From the NCBI RefSeq assembly GCF_001570605.1, contig NZ_BBXG01000022.1, positions 1-64,000 on the forward strand: DNA of 64,000 bases, in the 5' to 3' direction. A program made the position numbers and the translations under genes. Shown here piece after piece: positions 52,762-61,470 of this stretch. Below the pieces are notes generated by a model. The model ran no database searches and was not told the DNA's origin. It was given only the letters and a program-made list of their open reading frames with translations. Every line of letters begins with the position of its first letter. The stretch's first letter is position 1. Source of the stretch: Herbidospora cretacea (GTDB lineage Bacteria > Actinomycetota > Actinomycetes > Streptosporangiales > Streptosporangiaceae).

Positions 52762-54537
52762 ATTACGACGTTCCGAGACCTGGGTGTCATCCCAGAGATC
52801 GCCGATGCCCTGGAGACAGAGGGCATCGTCTCACCCTTCCCCATCCAGGAGATGGCTCTCCCCCTCGCGCTGTCCGGCCAGGACGTCATCGGCCAGGCCC
52901 GCACCGGGACCGGAAAGACCTACGCCTTCGGCGTCGCGATGCTCCAGTCCGTGGGGAAGCCCCGCAAGAACCGCAAGAAGCCCCGGGGCCTCGTCCTGGT
53001 TCCGACCCGTGAGCTGGCCCTCCAGGTGACCGAGGACCTCGTCCTCGCCGCCGGGAAGCTCGGCTCGCGCATCCTGACCGTCTACGGCGGGCGCGCCTAC
53101 GAGCCCCAGGTCGAGGCGCTGAAGAGCGGTGTCGACGTGATCGTCGGCACCCCCGGCCGGCTGCTCGACCTGATCAAGCAGAAGCACCTCGACCTCAGCC
53201 AGATCACCATGATGGTGCTCGACGAGGCCGACCGGATGCTTGACCTGGGCTTCCTGCCCGACATCGAGCGCATCATCAAGCTGGTTCCGCAGGAGCGGCA
53301 GACCATGCTCTTCTCGGCCACCATGCCGGGCGAGATCGTGGCCCTCTCGCGGCGCTACCTGACGCGTCCCATCCACGTGCGCGCGGAAACGACCGAGGAG
53401 GAGAACGAAGCCCCCTCGAACACCACGCAGTTCGTCTACCGCACCCACCGGATGGACAAGATCGAGATCGTGGCCCGGCTGCTCCAGGCCGAGGGCCGCG
53501 GGCTCACGATGGTCTTCTGCGAGACCAAGCGGGCCTGCGACATGGTCCACGAGCAGCTCAAGGACCGCGGCTTCGCGGCCGCGGCCGTCCACGGCGACCT
53601 CGGCCAGGGCCAGCGCGAGCAGGCTCTGCGGGCCTTCCGCAACGGCAAGATCGACGTGCTGGTCGCCACCGACGTGGCCGCCCGCGGCATCGACATCGAC
53701 GACGTGACCCACGTCGTCAACTACGACCTGCCGCAGGACGAGAAGACCTACGTCCACCGCATCGGCCGCACCGGCCGGGCCGGCCGCACCGGTGTCGCGG
53801 TGACGTTCGTCGAATGGACCGAGATGACCCGCTGGAAGGTCATCAACAACGCCCTGGGCCTCGGCAACCCCGAGCCGGCCGAGTCCTACTCCAGCTCGCC
53901 CCACGTGTTCGAGGAACTGCACATCCCGGCGGGCACCAAGGGCGTGCTGCCGCGCGCCAACCGCTCGCGGGCCGGCCTCGACGCCGAGGAGATCGAGGAC
54001 CTCGGCGAGACCGGCCGCACCCGCAGCCGCCGGGGCGACAGAGACCGGGACAGAGACCGGGACAGAGACCGGGACCGCGACCGGGAGAGGGACGAGCGCA
54101 AGGAGCGCCCGGCCCGCAACCGCCGCCGCACCCGCGCCGGCCGCACGTCCGACGAGACGGCCGAGGTCACCGAGACCGTCACACCAGTCGCAGCCGTCGC
54201 AGCCGTCACACCGGTCGCCGCGCCCGTCGCCGAAGCCGTCAAGGCCGTCGAGGAGCCCGTCGTGCCGCTGTTCGAGGGCGACATCCTCGACCCGATCCAC
54301 GATGAGATCCACGAAGTCGAAGAGGAGGTGGAGATCTCTCCCATGGAGACCACCAGGACAGCCGAACCCGAGAAGATCATCCCGGCCAGCCCGTTCGCGA
54401 TCATCTTCCGCTCGCCCGACCTGGCCACCGACGACGATCTGCCCGCGCCCTCGGCCGCGACCGAGCGCAAGGCCCAGCGTCGCGGCGGCCCGCACAACGG
54501 CTCGGGCGGCAACCGCCCGCGCCCGCGCCGCAACTAG
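52762..54537 (+). CDS. rhlE: DEAD-box RNA helicase, RhlE type
   Basis: A DEAD-box protein of about 591 aa: Q motif FPIQEMALPLAL, Walker A ARTGTGKTYAF, DEAD box as VLDEADRML, SAT (FSATMP), and helicase-C motifs VATDVAARGIDIDD and HRIGRTGRAGR. A disordered tail of about 180 residues is rich in Arg-Asp repeats and acidic/Ala stretches. The conserved N-terminus starts at TTFRDLGVIPE, just after ATT at 52762; no ATG, GTG or TTG lies in frame until TTG 52624, 46 codons upstream. I give the ATT (rare start) because GAGG lies upstream; CTG or TTG 52624 are alternatives. Confidence 0.88.
   Translation: MTTFRDLGVIPEIADALETEGIVSPFPIQEMALPLALSGQDVIGQARTGTGKTYAFGVAMLQSVGKPRKNRKKPRGLVLVPTRELALQVTEDLVLAAGKLGSRILTVYGGRAYEPQVEALKSGVDVIVGTPGRLLDLIKQKHLDLSQITMMVLDEADRMLDLGFLPDIERIIKLVPQERQTMLFSATMPGEIVALSRRYLTRPIHVRAETTEEENEAPSNTTQFVYRTHRMDKIEIVARLLQAEGRGLTMVFCETKRACDMVHEQLKDRGFAAAAVHGDLGQGQREQALRAFRNGKIDVLVATDVAARGIDIDDVTHVVNYDLPQDEKTYVHRIGRTGRAGRTGVAVTFVEWTEMTRWKVINNALGLGNPEPAESYSSSPHVFEELHIPAGTKGVLPRANRSRAGLDAEEIEDLGETGRTRSRRGDRDRDRDRDRDRDRDRERDERKERPARNRRRTRAGRTSDETAEVTETVTPVAAVAAVTPVAAPVAEAVKAVEEPVVPLFEGDILDPIHDEIHEVEEEVEISPMETTRTAEPEKIIPASPFAIIFRSPDLATDDDLPAPSAATERKAQRRGGPHNGSGGNRPRPRRN
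54037..54084 (+). repeat. 12-bp tandem repeat in rhlE tail
   Basis: Three perfect copies of GACAGAGACCGG (54037-54072) and one degenerate copy encode Asp-Arg-Asp-Arg repeats in the RhlE tail. Such alternating charged repeats are common in RNA-binding or condensate-forming tails. Copy number could vary between strains by slippage. Confidence 0.85.
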
Positions 54538-54546
54538 CTCCGAACA

Positions 54547-54584
54547 CCGCAGGGCTCCGCTCATCTGCGGCGCCCTGCGGGTTT
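54547..54584 (+). terminator. Terminator after rhlE
   Basis: CCGCAGGGC (54547-54555) pairs with GCCCTGCGG (54572-54580), followed by GTTTC. It lies 9 nt after the rhlE stop and just before the next gene (54602). The short T-tract makes it a moderate terminator. Confidence 0.65.
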
Positions 54585-54601
54585 CAGTATCGTGGCTTCA
54601 C

Positions 54602-55477
54602 GTGAGTACGCCGAGATTCCTGACCCTGCCACCAGGGGTGAGCCCCAAGCGGATCGAGACGCCCGAAGGGGTGTTCGCCGCTCTTGAGGCCCTTCCCGGC
54701 AGCGGCCTGCCCGACCGGTGGCCGGCCGTGCTGGTGCCCGGCTACACGGGCAGCAAGGAAGACTTCATCTCGGTCCTGCAGACCCTGGCCCAGGCCGGCC
54801 GCCGCGTCGTCGCCATCGACCTGAAGGGCCAGTTCGAGACACCCGGCCCCGACGACCCCTCCGCCTACACGTGCGCGGCCCTGGGCCGCGACGTCGACGC
54901 CCTGGTGAACGTGGTGGGCGGCGGAGAGCCCGTCCACCTGCTCGGACACTCCTTCGGCGGCCTGGTCACCCGCGAGACCGTGCTCGACGGCACGGCCAAG
55001 CTGGCGTCCTACACGCTCATGTCCACCGGGCCCGCCGGAATGGTCGGCCCCCGCGAGGTGGCCGGGCGGCGGATGCTGGCCAAGATGCCCGAGCTCGACC
55101 TCGAAGCGATGTGGACCGAGAAGATGGAGCCCGACGCGCTCCGCGCGGGCGTGCCCGAGGAGATCGTCGACTTCCTGCGCCGGCGTCTGTTCGCCAACTC
55201 GCTGGTCGGCCTGGAGTGCATGGGCCGCGCCGTCCTCGACGCCGACGACCGCGTCGACGAACTCGCCGAGACCGGCCTGCCGACCCTGGTCCTCTACGGC
55301 GAACACGACGACGGCTGGCCGCCCAGGCTCCAGTCGGAGATGGCCGACCGCCTCGACTGCGAGTGCGTCGTCGTCCCGGGTGCGGTCCACAGCCCCGCGG
55401 TCGAGGCCCCGGAGACGACGGCGGCGGCCCTCACGAGGTTCTGGAACACCGCCGAGAGCGCGATGCTGTCGCGCTAG
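54602..55477 (+). CDS. Alpha/beta fold hydrolase
   Basis: A 291-aa hydrolase with VPGYTGSKEDF, nucleophile elbow LLGHSFGGLVT, the acidic-residue segment VLYGEHDDGW and a His in PGAVHSPAVEAP. The start GTG 54602 lies 18 nt past the rhlE terminator. The stop overlaps the convergent nuclease gene by 4 nt. The substrate is unknown. Confidence 0.9.
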   Translation: MSTPRFLTLPPGVSPKRIETPEGVFAALEALPGSGLPDRWPAVLVPGYTGSKEDFISVLQTLAQAGRRVVAIDLKGQFETPGPDDPSAYTCAALGRDVDALVNVVGGGEPVHLLGHSFGGLVTRETVLDGTAKLASYTLMSTGPAGMVGPREVAGRRMLAKMPELDLEAMWTEKMEPDALRAGVPEEIVDFLRRRLFANSLVGLECMGRAVLDADDRVDELAETGLPTLVLYGEHDDGWPPRLQSEMADRLDCECVVVPGAVHSPAVEAPETTAAALTRFWNTAESAMLSR

Positions 55478-56310
55478 CCGAGGGGCGCCAGGCCGTCCCA
55501 GGGTTCCTTGTCGGGGGCGGCCGCCTGACCCTCGGGGCAGTGGCGGCGGAAGTCGCACCAGGAGCACAGCACGCCCGGCGACGGCGCGAAGGTCTCGTCC
55601 TTCGCCTCGCCCGCGCGGTAGGCCTCGTCGGCCTCCTGGGCCTCGGCCGCGATCTGGTCGGCCCGCGACAGATGCCGGGCCAGGGACTCGTCGGTGTGTT
55701 CCCACTCGACGACCTCGCCGGTCGGTAAATGGTGCAGCTCGACCCGGTGGCACGGACGCCGCAGGACCCGGCTCGCCGCGACGGCGTAGATCGCCAGGGC
55801 GAGGGAGCCGCGCGCGTCGTCGCTGGTCAGCGGGCGGCGGCCGGTCTTGTAGTCGACCACGACCAGCTCTTCGCCACGCCGGTCGAGACGGTCGATGCGG
55901 CCGGAGACAGCCATCACCGAGGTGCGGGTCGCGACCGTGCGTTCCACGCCCACCGGCTCGTCGGAGGGGTCGAGCGTGGAGACGTAGCCGGAGACCATCT
56001 CCCTGGCGCGGTCACGCCACTTCAGCGACTGTTCCGCGTCGCGGAAACCCTCGGTGATCCAGCCGTTGGAGACCAGGATCGCCGCCGACAGCGGGGTTCG
56101 CCGCTGGTAGGGCTCCCGCCACCACGCCGCCAGGGCGTTGTGGACCGACGCGCCGACGCTGTTGTGGCCCCACGGCGGCCCCTTCTGGGGGGCGGGCCGG
56201 TCGAGGTAGGTGAACCGGTAGCGGCGGCGGCAGTCGAGCCAGGAGTTCAGCCGCGACGGCGTGCAGGAAAAGAGCCGCCGCGGCATGCCTTCCAGGGGGA
56301 GTTGCTCCAC
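55474..56310 (-). CDS. RecB-family PD-(D/E)XK nuclease (Cas4/AddB-like, single domain)
   Basis: A 278-aa protein with the nuclease motifs GRIDRLDRRGEELVVVDYKTG and a Fe-S-type Cys set: SCTPSRLNSWLDCRRRY near the N-terminus and VLCSWCDFRRHC near the C-terminus, the staple seen in AddB, Dna2 and Cas4. A helicase domain is absent. The start GTG 56310 lies 5 nt after the upstream MBL gene stop. A role in DNA end processing or repair is likely; there is no CRISPR array in the window. Confidence 0.88.
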   Translation of the reverse strand: MEQLPLEGMPRRLFSCTPSRLNSWLDCRRRYRFTYLDRPAPQKGPPWGHNSVGASVHNALAAWWREPYQRRTPLSAAILVSNGWITEGFRDAEQSLKWRDRAREMVSGYVSTLDPSDEPVGVERTVATRTSVMAVSGRIDRLDRRGEELVVVDYKTGRRPLTSDDARGSLALAIYAVAASRVLRRPCHRVELHHLPTGEVVEWEHTDESLARHLSRADQIAAEAQEADEAYRAGEAKDETFAPSPGVLCSWCDFRRHCPEGQAAAPDKEPWDGLAPLG

Positions 56311-56315
56311 CGCGC

Positions 56316-57041
56316 TCAGTGGTCGTCGACGTTGAGGCGGATGCCCGACGCGCGGGTGCCGTCGGTCAGCGGGCCCTCCTGCGGCTGCTCCTCGGGGTCG
56401 GCGGTCAGCGAACCGGAGAGCCACCGGTCGAACAGGGGCTCCAGGTCGCCGATCGTGGTCTCTTCGCCGTGGGCGGGGAGGACCCGGGTGTCGCCGGGGA
56501 GGGTGAAGAGCCGCTCGCCGATGGAGGTGAGCTGGTCGGCCAGGGCCGGGTAGTCACCGCCGAGCTTGCCGGGGCCGTCGGCCAGCAGGGTCTTGCCGGT
56601 GAACACGACGCCCAGCGACTCGGCCAGCAGCGACACGCCGCCCGAGGTCACACCCGGGGTGCTCATGACCTCGAGCTCGGTGTCGGCGACGGCGAACAGG
56701 CCCTCGTCCTCCATCTCGATGTCGGGCCAGGTGTCTTCCCAGGTCTGCCGCCACAGGCGCTTGTCCTTGGGGCTCAGGGCGATCACGGCCTCGTCGCGGG
56801 CGGCCACCTCGATGGCGCCGCCGACGTGGTCGGGCAGCCCGTGAGTGCAGATGACGGCGAGAACCTGTCGCTCGCCGACCTTCTCCAGGATCTTCTCCGC
56901 GTCACGCGCGGGGTCGATGACGATGACCTCCTCGTCGTCACCCACGATCCAGGTGTTGTTCTCAACCTTGTGCTCGACGTCGTCGATCTCGACGACCCCC
57001 GAGGTCACCACTCGCTCGATACGCGCTGTCACGAACAGCAC
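56316..57041 (-). CDS. MBL-fold protein with missing metal ligands
   Basis: A 241-aa metallo-beta-lactamase fold. The family's THxHxDH motif reads THGLPDH here (Leu69 at the second His), TPGH reads STPGV (Val131), and the bridging Asp in SGDT reads TGKTLL (Lys150); His67, Asp71, His72 and His191 remain. The first beta-sheet (IERVVTSGVVEIDD) and WIVGDDEEVIVID are intact, as in the family usually found near S-nitrosomycothiol metabolism. It may have lost metal catalysis or bind another metal. Adjacent genes overlap or lie within 5 nt. Confidence 0.85.
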   Translation of the reverse strand: MLFVTARIERVVTSGVVEIDDVEHKVENNTWIVGDDEEVIVIDPARDAEKILEKVGERQVLAVICTHGLPDHVGGAIEVAARDEAVIALSPKDKRLWRQTWEDTWPDIEMEDEGLFAVADTELEVMSTPGVTSGGVSLLAESLGVVFTGKTLLADGPGKLGGDYPALADQLTSIGERLFTLPGDTRVLPAHGEETTIGDLEPLFDRWLSGSLTADPEEQPQEGPLTDGTRASGIRLNVDDH

Positions 57042-57042
57042 T

Positions 57043-57672
57043 CTAGCCCGTCTCCGCTGCGCCTTCCCCCGTCAGACGGGGAGAGAACGCCCCGAAGGGC
57101 ACGTCCCATTCGAGATCGCGGAGATCGGCCAGCGCGAGCTGCATCAGCGTGATCAGGTTTCCGGCCTCGGCGGGCCACGCGACGGCCCACAGCCAGCGCC
57201 CGGCGGCCTCGCCTACATAGACGGCCCGATCCGCCGGCACACCCCTGCGCACCACCCAGAGCGGGATCGAATGGCCGTTGGCGTCGATCTTGGTGATCGG
57301 CGGCCGGTCGGCGATGTCACCGGGGTCGGGCCCAGGGAGGCCGGCGTACGCGGACCCCAGCCCCACCCCCACCTCCTCGGAGATGATCAGCAGGTCGGCG
57401 GGCCCGTAGCTGAGCGAGGGCCCGGAGACGGCGACGACGCTGGCCCGGTCGCCCGCCTCGGCGAACCCGGTGACGAGCCACCCGGCGGGCAGCGGCCACG
57501 GCACCCAGACGGGCACGGCGGAGCCCCTCATGAGTTCGACGGCGGCCGGGCCGGGCGGGTGGGAGTGGTGCGGCAGCACCTCACCGTGGACGGGACATCG
57601 CCAGCCGCCGGACCGCGTGCCTTGCTCGGTCAGCGTGCCGAAACACCGGGGACAGGTGGGCGCGGCTCTCAC
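57043..57672 (-). CDS. Conserved hypothetical with zinc ribbon (DUF6758-like)
   Basis: A 209-aa actinobacterial protein. An N-terminal ribbon (CPRCFGTLTEQ ... WRCPVHGEV) has three Cys and a His that may bind zinc, followed by a proline-rich link and an alpha/beta domain (VPWPLPAGWLVTGFAE, ADLLIISEEVGVGLGSAYAG). The family assignment DUF6758 is from memory and unchecked. The start ATG at 57672 is 72 nt from the divergent NUDIX gene, and the MBL gene follows after 1 nt. Confidence 0.7.
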   Translation of the reverse strand: MRAAPTCPRCFGTLTEQGTRSGGWRCPVHGEVLPHHSHPPGPAAVELMRGSAVPVWVPWPLPAGWLVTGFAEAGDRASVVAVSGPSLSYGPADLLIISEEVGVGLGSAYAGLPGPDPGDIADRPPITKIDANGHSIPLWVVRRGVPADRAVYVGEAAGRWLWAVAWPAEAGNLITLMQLALADLRDLEWDVPFGAFSPRLTGEGAAETG

Positions 57673-57744
57673 AGTTACTCACCGTGCTCCGCCGACCGGG
57701 ACCCGTCAAGGCCCCCCGAGCCTTTTAGCCGTAATCTTGGCGTT

Positions 57745-58107
57745 ATGCGATGTGTGGGGGCCGTCATCCGCGACACCGAGGGTCGCCTCCTGCTCATCCA
57801 GCGTGGCCACCCGCCGTCGGAGGGCCTGTGGTCCCTGCCGGGCGGCCGCGTCGAGGAGGACGAGACCGACCACGAGGCCCTGCGCCGCGAGATCCGCGAG
57901 GAGACAGGCCTGGAGATCGAGGTCGGCGCCCTGGCCGGCACGGTGATGATCGGCTTCTACGAGATCTTCGACTACCACGCCCACGTGACCGGCGGCGAGC
58001 TCACCCCGGGCGACGACGCGTCGGCGGCGACCTGGGCCACCGCCGACGATCTCGTCCGCCTCCCGCTGACGAAGGGCCTCCTCGACTTCCTGGACGGCCT
58101 GATCTGA
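57745..58107 (+). CDS. NUDIX hydrolase
   Basis: A 120-aa NUDIX protein with a full box G-x5-E-x7-REUxEExGU: GGRVEEDETDHEALRREIREETGLEI. GHPPSEGLWSLPGG precedes it. The start ATG 57745. It could act on oxidised nucleotides, coenzyme A or ADP-ribose derivatives; its small size suggests a simple enzyme. It is divergent from DUF6758. Confidence 0.92.
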   Translation: MRCVGAVIRDTEGRLLLIQRGHPPSEGLWSLPGGRVEEDETDHEALRREIREETGLEIEVGALAGTVMIGFYEIFDYHAHVTGGELTPGDDASAATWATADDLVRLPLTKGLLDFLDGLI

Positions 58108-58113
58108 CCCCGG

Positions 58114-61100
58114 CTACGCGTCTCCCGACGACAGCGTGCTGCGCCAGATGGTGATGTTGTCGGTCGTGCTCGTCGTCGAGCGGCCGACCGCGATCACCCG
58201 CTGGCCGGAGATCGTCACCGCCTCCAGCCACTGGGCGCCCGGCCCGCCGAGCCCGTCTTCGACCAGCCCGTGGCGGACCCAGACCAGCCCGTCCTCCGAC
58301 GCCCACACCGAGCTGTCGACCTCGTTCCCGGTCCCGTGGGCCCCCACGGCGACGATCCCGCGCTCGCTGGCCGTCAGGTCGAGGACCACGGCCGGGGCCT
58401 CGGCGGGCAGCCAGGCGAACTCCCAGCTGTCGCCGCCGTCTCCGCTCACCGCCGAAAAGGGACGGGCCCCGTCGTCGGTCAGCGCGGTCCCGGTCGCGAT
58501 CAGCCTGCCGTCGCGGGCGATCACGTGGCGCAGCCCGGCCGACTGGGCGTCGTCGGGCAGCACCCGGTTCTTGGCCTCCCAGGTCAGCCCGTCATTGGAG
58601 ACCCAGACGACCCCGCTTTCCCGCTCGGACCGGCCGGACCCGCCGATGGCCACGAACCCGTCGTCGGTGGCGGCGACGTCGTGGATGCGGACCTCGGACG
58701 CCCCGGCGGGCAGCCGGGGCACGCGGGTGAACTTCTTCAGGTCGCCGGTGAACCAGAGCGCCGGGCCGACGCCCGCGCCGGACTGGTCCTCCCCGGCCAG
58801 CACGTATCCCTTCGGCCCGGCCGCGACCGTCTGCGGCGCGAGCGAGACGTGGCCCTCGGGCGTGGCCATCTCCGGACCCTGCCGCCATCCCTTGCCGTCG
58901 GAGGACACCACGAGAAGCGGCTTGGTGACGAGCAGATCGGCCATCGTGCTGCCCACCGCGAGCCAGCCCTTGGGGCCGTAGGCGACGTCGGAGAGGGCCT
59001 GCCGCCCTGATCCGCCGAGCCACTGGGAGTTGATCGCCCGCCAGTTGGCGCCGTTGTTGCCGCTGGTCCAGATGCCCGCGTCGCCGTTGGCCGAGCCGAC
59101 CGCGACGAACGCGCCGCCCGCCGCCAGCACGCCGGAGGTGTTGCGGGCCAGCCGGTTCAGGCCGGGCACGCTCTCCAGAGGCACCGCCTCGGCGGACTTG
59201 CCCTTCTCCGCCGTCATCAGGACAGGCAGGTTCTCCACGTCACCGGCGCCGCGCTTGTCGCCGCCGGCGACAAGGCGTCCGCTGTCGGTGATGGTCAGCC
59301 CGCGCAGCGTGCCCGGGATCGCGCCGAGGTCGGCCCGCTTGCGCCAGTCGCGGCCGTCGTCGCTGGTGAAGAGGGCGTACTCCTCCCACGCCGACTCCAC
59401 CACGGCGGCCAGCCCCGCGCCGGAGGCGGCCAGCCCGCGCACCCCGCTTCCAGCCGGGCTGAGCGGCCCGATCGTCCCGCAGGCGGTCCAGTTCTGCCCT
59501 TCCGGCGAGCAGTGCACCCGCACGCCGGGCCCGGGGAACCGCTGCCCGGTCGGCACCAGCACGAAGCCGTCACCCGACGCCGCCAGCGCGCCCGTCTCGG
59601 GCCTGATGTCCTTCAGAGCCGTGGCGGTACGCAGCCACGTCCGCCCGCCGTCGTCCGAACGGAGGATCACCGTGGCGGTCCCCGCGCCGGGTTCGGCCAG
59701 GGCGACGACCTTGTCCCCCTTGGCCACGACCGCTTTGACGGTGCGGATCATGTCCGGCGTGCCGATCCGGGGGGTCTCGACCCGGGTCCACGCCTGGCCG
59801 TCGGCCGAGGTCCAGGCGACCGCGCCCGCGGTGCCGTCGGGCTGGGCGGTGCTGCCGACCGCGACGAACCCGGTGGCGGTCCGGGCCAGATCGGTCACCC
59901 GGTCGGACTCCAGGAACATCCCCAGGCGAGCCGGGTCGACCGCCGCCCACGAACGCCCGTCGGCCGAGGTCCACATGCCGCGTCCGGACGGCCCGGCGGG
60001 GTCGGTGCTGACCGCCAGCCACTTCCCGCCGCTTCCGACGACCCGGCCGGGCGAGCCGGGCGCGTCCTCGTACCCGGGGGGACCGTTGACCTCGCCGAGC
60101 GTCCAGTCCTTGCCGTCGTTGGCCGAGACGACGAACAGGGGACGCGCGACCGCGCTGGTGGTGTCGGTGCCGACGGCCACGATCGTCGAGCCCGACGACG
60201 CGACCGAGGTGAGCACCTGCCGGGACCCGTTGCCCGGCAGCCCGGGGGCCTGGAACGCCGAGTCGCCCGACTGCCCGTCGCCGAGCGCGAGCCGGATGCC
60301 CGACGTGGCCGGGGCCGTGGCCCATCTGACCACGAACAGCCCGAACACCGCGGCCGTGATGACCGCGACGATGACCAGCAGCGGCAGCCCGATCCGGGGC
60401 CTGCGCCGCTGCGTCCGCACCCCGCGCCGGCCGTGCTTGCCGCCGCGCGGCGGCCCGAGGGTGGCCAGCACGTCAGGCCGCAACGGCCGCCCGCCCGGCG
60501 GCTTCCCGATCCGCTCCGGCGGCTTCCGCACGGCGGGAACCGCCGCCGCCACGTCACCGTCCCGCCGCCCCGGCCCGAACTCCGGCTCCGGCACGAACTC
60601 GGGTTCGGCCGGGATGGCCGGCTGGACCCGGATGCCGTGCTCACGCGGCGGCCCTGAGGCGACCAGCTTGTCGGGGTAGGGCCGCCGAGCCTGCCGTTCG
60701 TCGTCGTCGGGCGGCTGCGGGCTGGAGTAGGGCCGGTGGTGGCGGGGCGGGAAGTCGGAGGGCCGGTTCTGGCGGAGGCCGGGGTCGGGCGGGTAGATGC
60801 CTTCGGGGGTCGCGTCCTCGCCCCGGATGCCCGGATCGAGCGGATAGACCGGCTCGACCCCGGGCGGCAGGTCGCCGTCCCGCGCGGCCCCGCCCAGTCC
60901 GGCGAGCCCGGTCAGCCGCCCGGTGTCCCTCAGGCCGGCCGGCGCGTCCTCCCGAGGTCCGGCCTCTGTGTCCTGGCCGGGCGGGGCCACCGGGGGCGAC
61001 GGCAACGGCGAGCCCGCGAGCGGCCAGACGACCTGGTCTTCGGGTTCGCCGGGCCGGGGCCCGATCGGGCCGTGGCGGCGCTCGCCCAGCGCCTCGAAGG

Positions 61101-61371
61101 GTAACGACCCGATCGCCCGCCGGGGCTGGGTCATGCCGAGGCTGTCGTCGTGTTCCGGCTCTGGGTCGTCGTCAGGCCGGGCCGGGCCGCCGTAGGGGCG
61201 TCGGCCGCGTACCGGAGGCTCTTCGGGGGTCGGCGCGGCGAAGGGGGGCAGTGCCCAAGGGGAGGTGCGGCGGCGGGGAGACTCCTCGGGGGTCGTGGCA
61301 GGGCCCGGTGGCGAGTGGTGGAGCTTGGGCGGGAGTTCCGGCTGCTCCTCGTCTTCGGGGGGCACGGCCAC
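58114..61371 (-). CDS. Large membrane protein with disordered N-terminus and BNR-like repeats
   Basis: A 1085-aa protein. About the first 330 residues are Pro/Arg/Asp-rich and disordered, and a single hydrophobic helix lies near 330-355 (IGLPLLVIVAVITAAVFGLFVV), so the remainder (about 700 residues) is outside the cell. That part repeats a pattern of strand, then SxDG(x)W or DGRDWR/DGKDWT, e.g. TSADGRSWAAVD, SDDGGRTWLRTA, SNDGLTWEAK, as in BNR/sialidase-like or Ig-propeller proteins. A catalytic sialidase site is not evident. It may be a sensor or wall-binding adhesin. The start is GTG 61371. Confidence 0.75.
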   Translation of the reverse strand: MAVPPEDEEQPELPPKLHHSPPGPATTPEESPRRRTSPWALPPFAAPTPEEPPVRGRRPYGGPARPDDDPEPEHDDSLGMTQPRRAIGSLPFEALGERRHGPIGPRPGEPEDQVVWPLAGSPLPSPPVAPPGQDTEAGPREDAPAGLRDTGRLTGLAGLGGAARDGDLPPGVEPVYPLDPGIRGEDATPEGIYPPDPGLRQNRPSDFPPRHHRPYSSPQPPDDDERQARRPYPDKLVASGPPREHGIRVQPAIPAEPEFVPEPEFGPGRRDGDVAAAVPAVRKPPERIGKPPGGRPLRPDVLATLGPPRGGKHGRRGVRTQRRRPRIGLPLLVIVAVITAAVFGLFVVRWATAPATSGIRLALGDGQSGDSAFQAPGLPGNGSRQVLTSVASSGSTIVAVGTDTTSAVARPLFVVSANDGKDWTLGEVNGPPGYEDAPGSPGRVVGSGGKWLAVSTDPAGPSGRGMWTSADGRSWAAVDPARLGMFLESDRVTDLARTATGFVAVGSTAQPDGTAGAVAWTSADGQAWTRVETPRIGTPDMIRTVKAVVAKGDKVVALAEPGAGTATVILRSDDGGRTWLRTATALKDIRPETGALAASGDGFVLVPTGQRFPGPGVRVHCSPEGQNWTACGTIGPLSPAGSGVRGLAASGAGLAAVVESAWEEYALFTSDDGRDWRKRADLGAIPGTLRGLTITDSGRLVAGGDKRGAGDVENLPVLMTAEKGKSAEAVPLESVPGLNRLARNTSGVLAAGGAFVAVGSANGDAGIWTSGNNGANWRAINSQWLGGSGRQALSDVAYGPKGWLAVGSTMADLLVTKPLLVVSSDGKGWRQGPEMATPEGHVSLAPQTVAAGPKGYVLAGEDQSGAGVGPALWFTGDLKKFTRVPRLPAGASEVRIHDVAATDDGFVAIGGSGRSERESGVVWVSNDGLTWEAKNRVLPDDAQSAGLRHVIARDGRLIATGTALTDDGARPFSAVSGDGGDSWEFAWLPAEAPAVVLDLTASERGIVAVGAHGTGNEVDSSVWASEDGLVWVRHGLVEDGLGGPGAQWLEAVTISGQRVIAVGRSTTSTTDNITIWRSTLSSGDA

Positions 61372-61470
61372 TTACCTCCTCTATCAGGACCGTTCCACAC
61401 ATGTCTGGGAGGGACGCAATCCCTCTGATACCCCTCCCCCAACCCACGATCACCTCCTCTCTAGTGAGAT

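Noticed and set aside
54037-54084. Tandem 12-bp repeats considered as a CRISPR or regulatory array
   Set aside because: They are directly adjacent without spacers and lie in frame within the rhlE tail.
55474-56310. Cas4-like nuclease as sign of a CRISPR system
   Set aside because: No CRISPR repeats or other cas genes are in the window; single RecB-family nucleases with Fe-S cysteines are common in actinobacteria.
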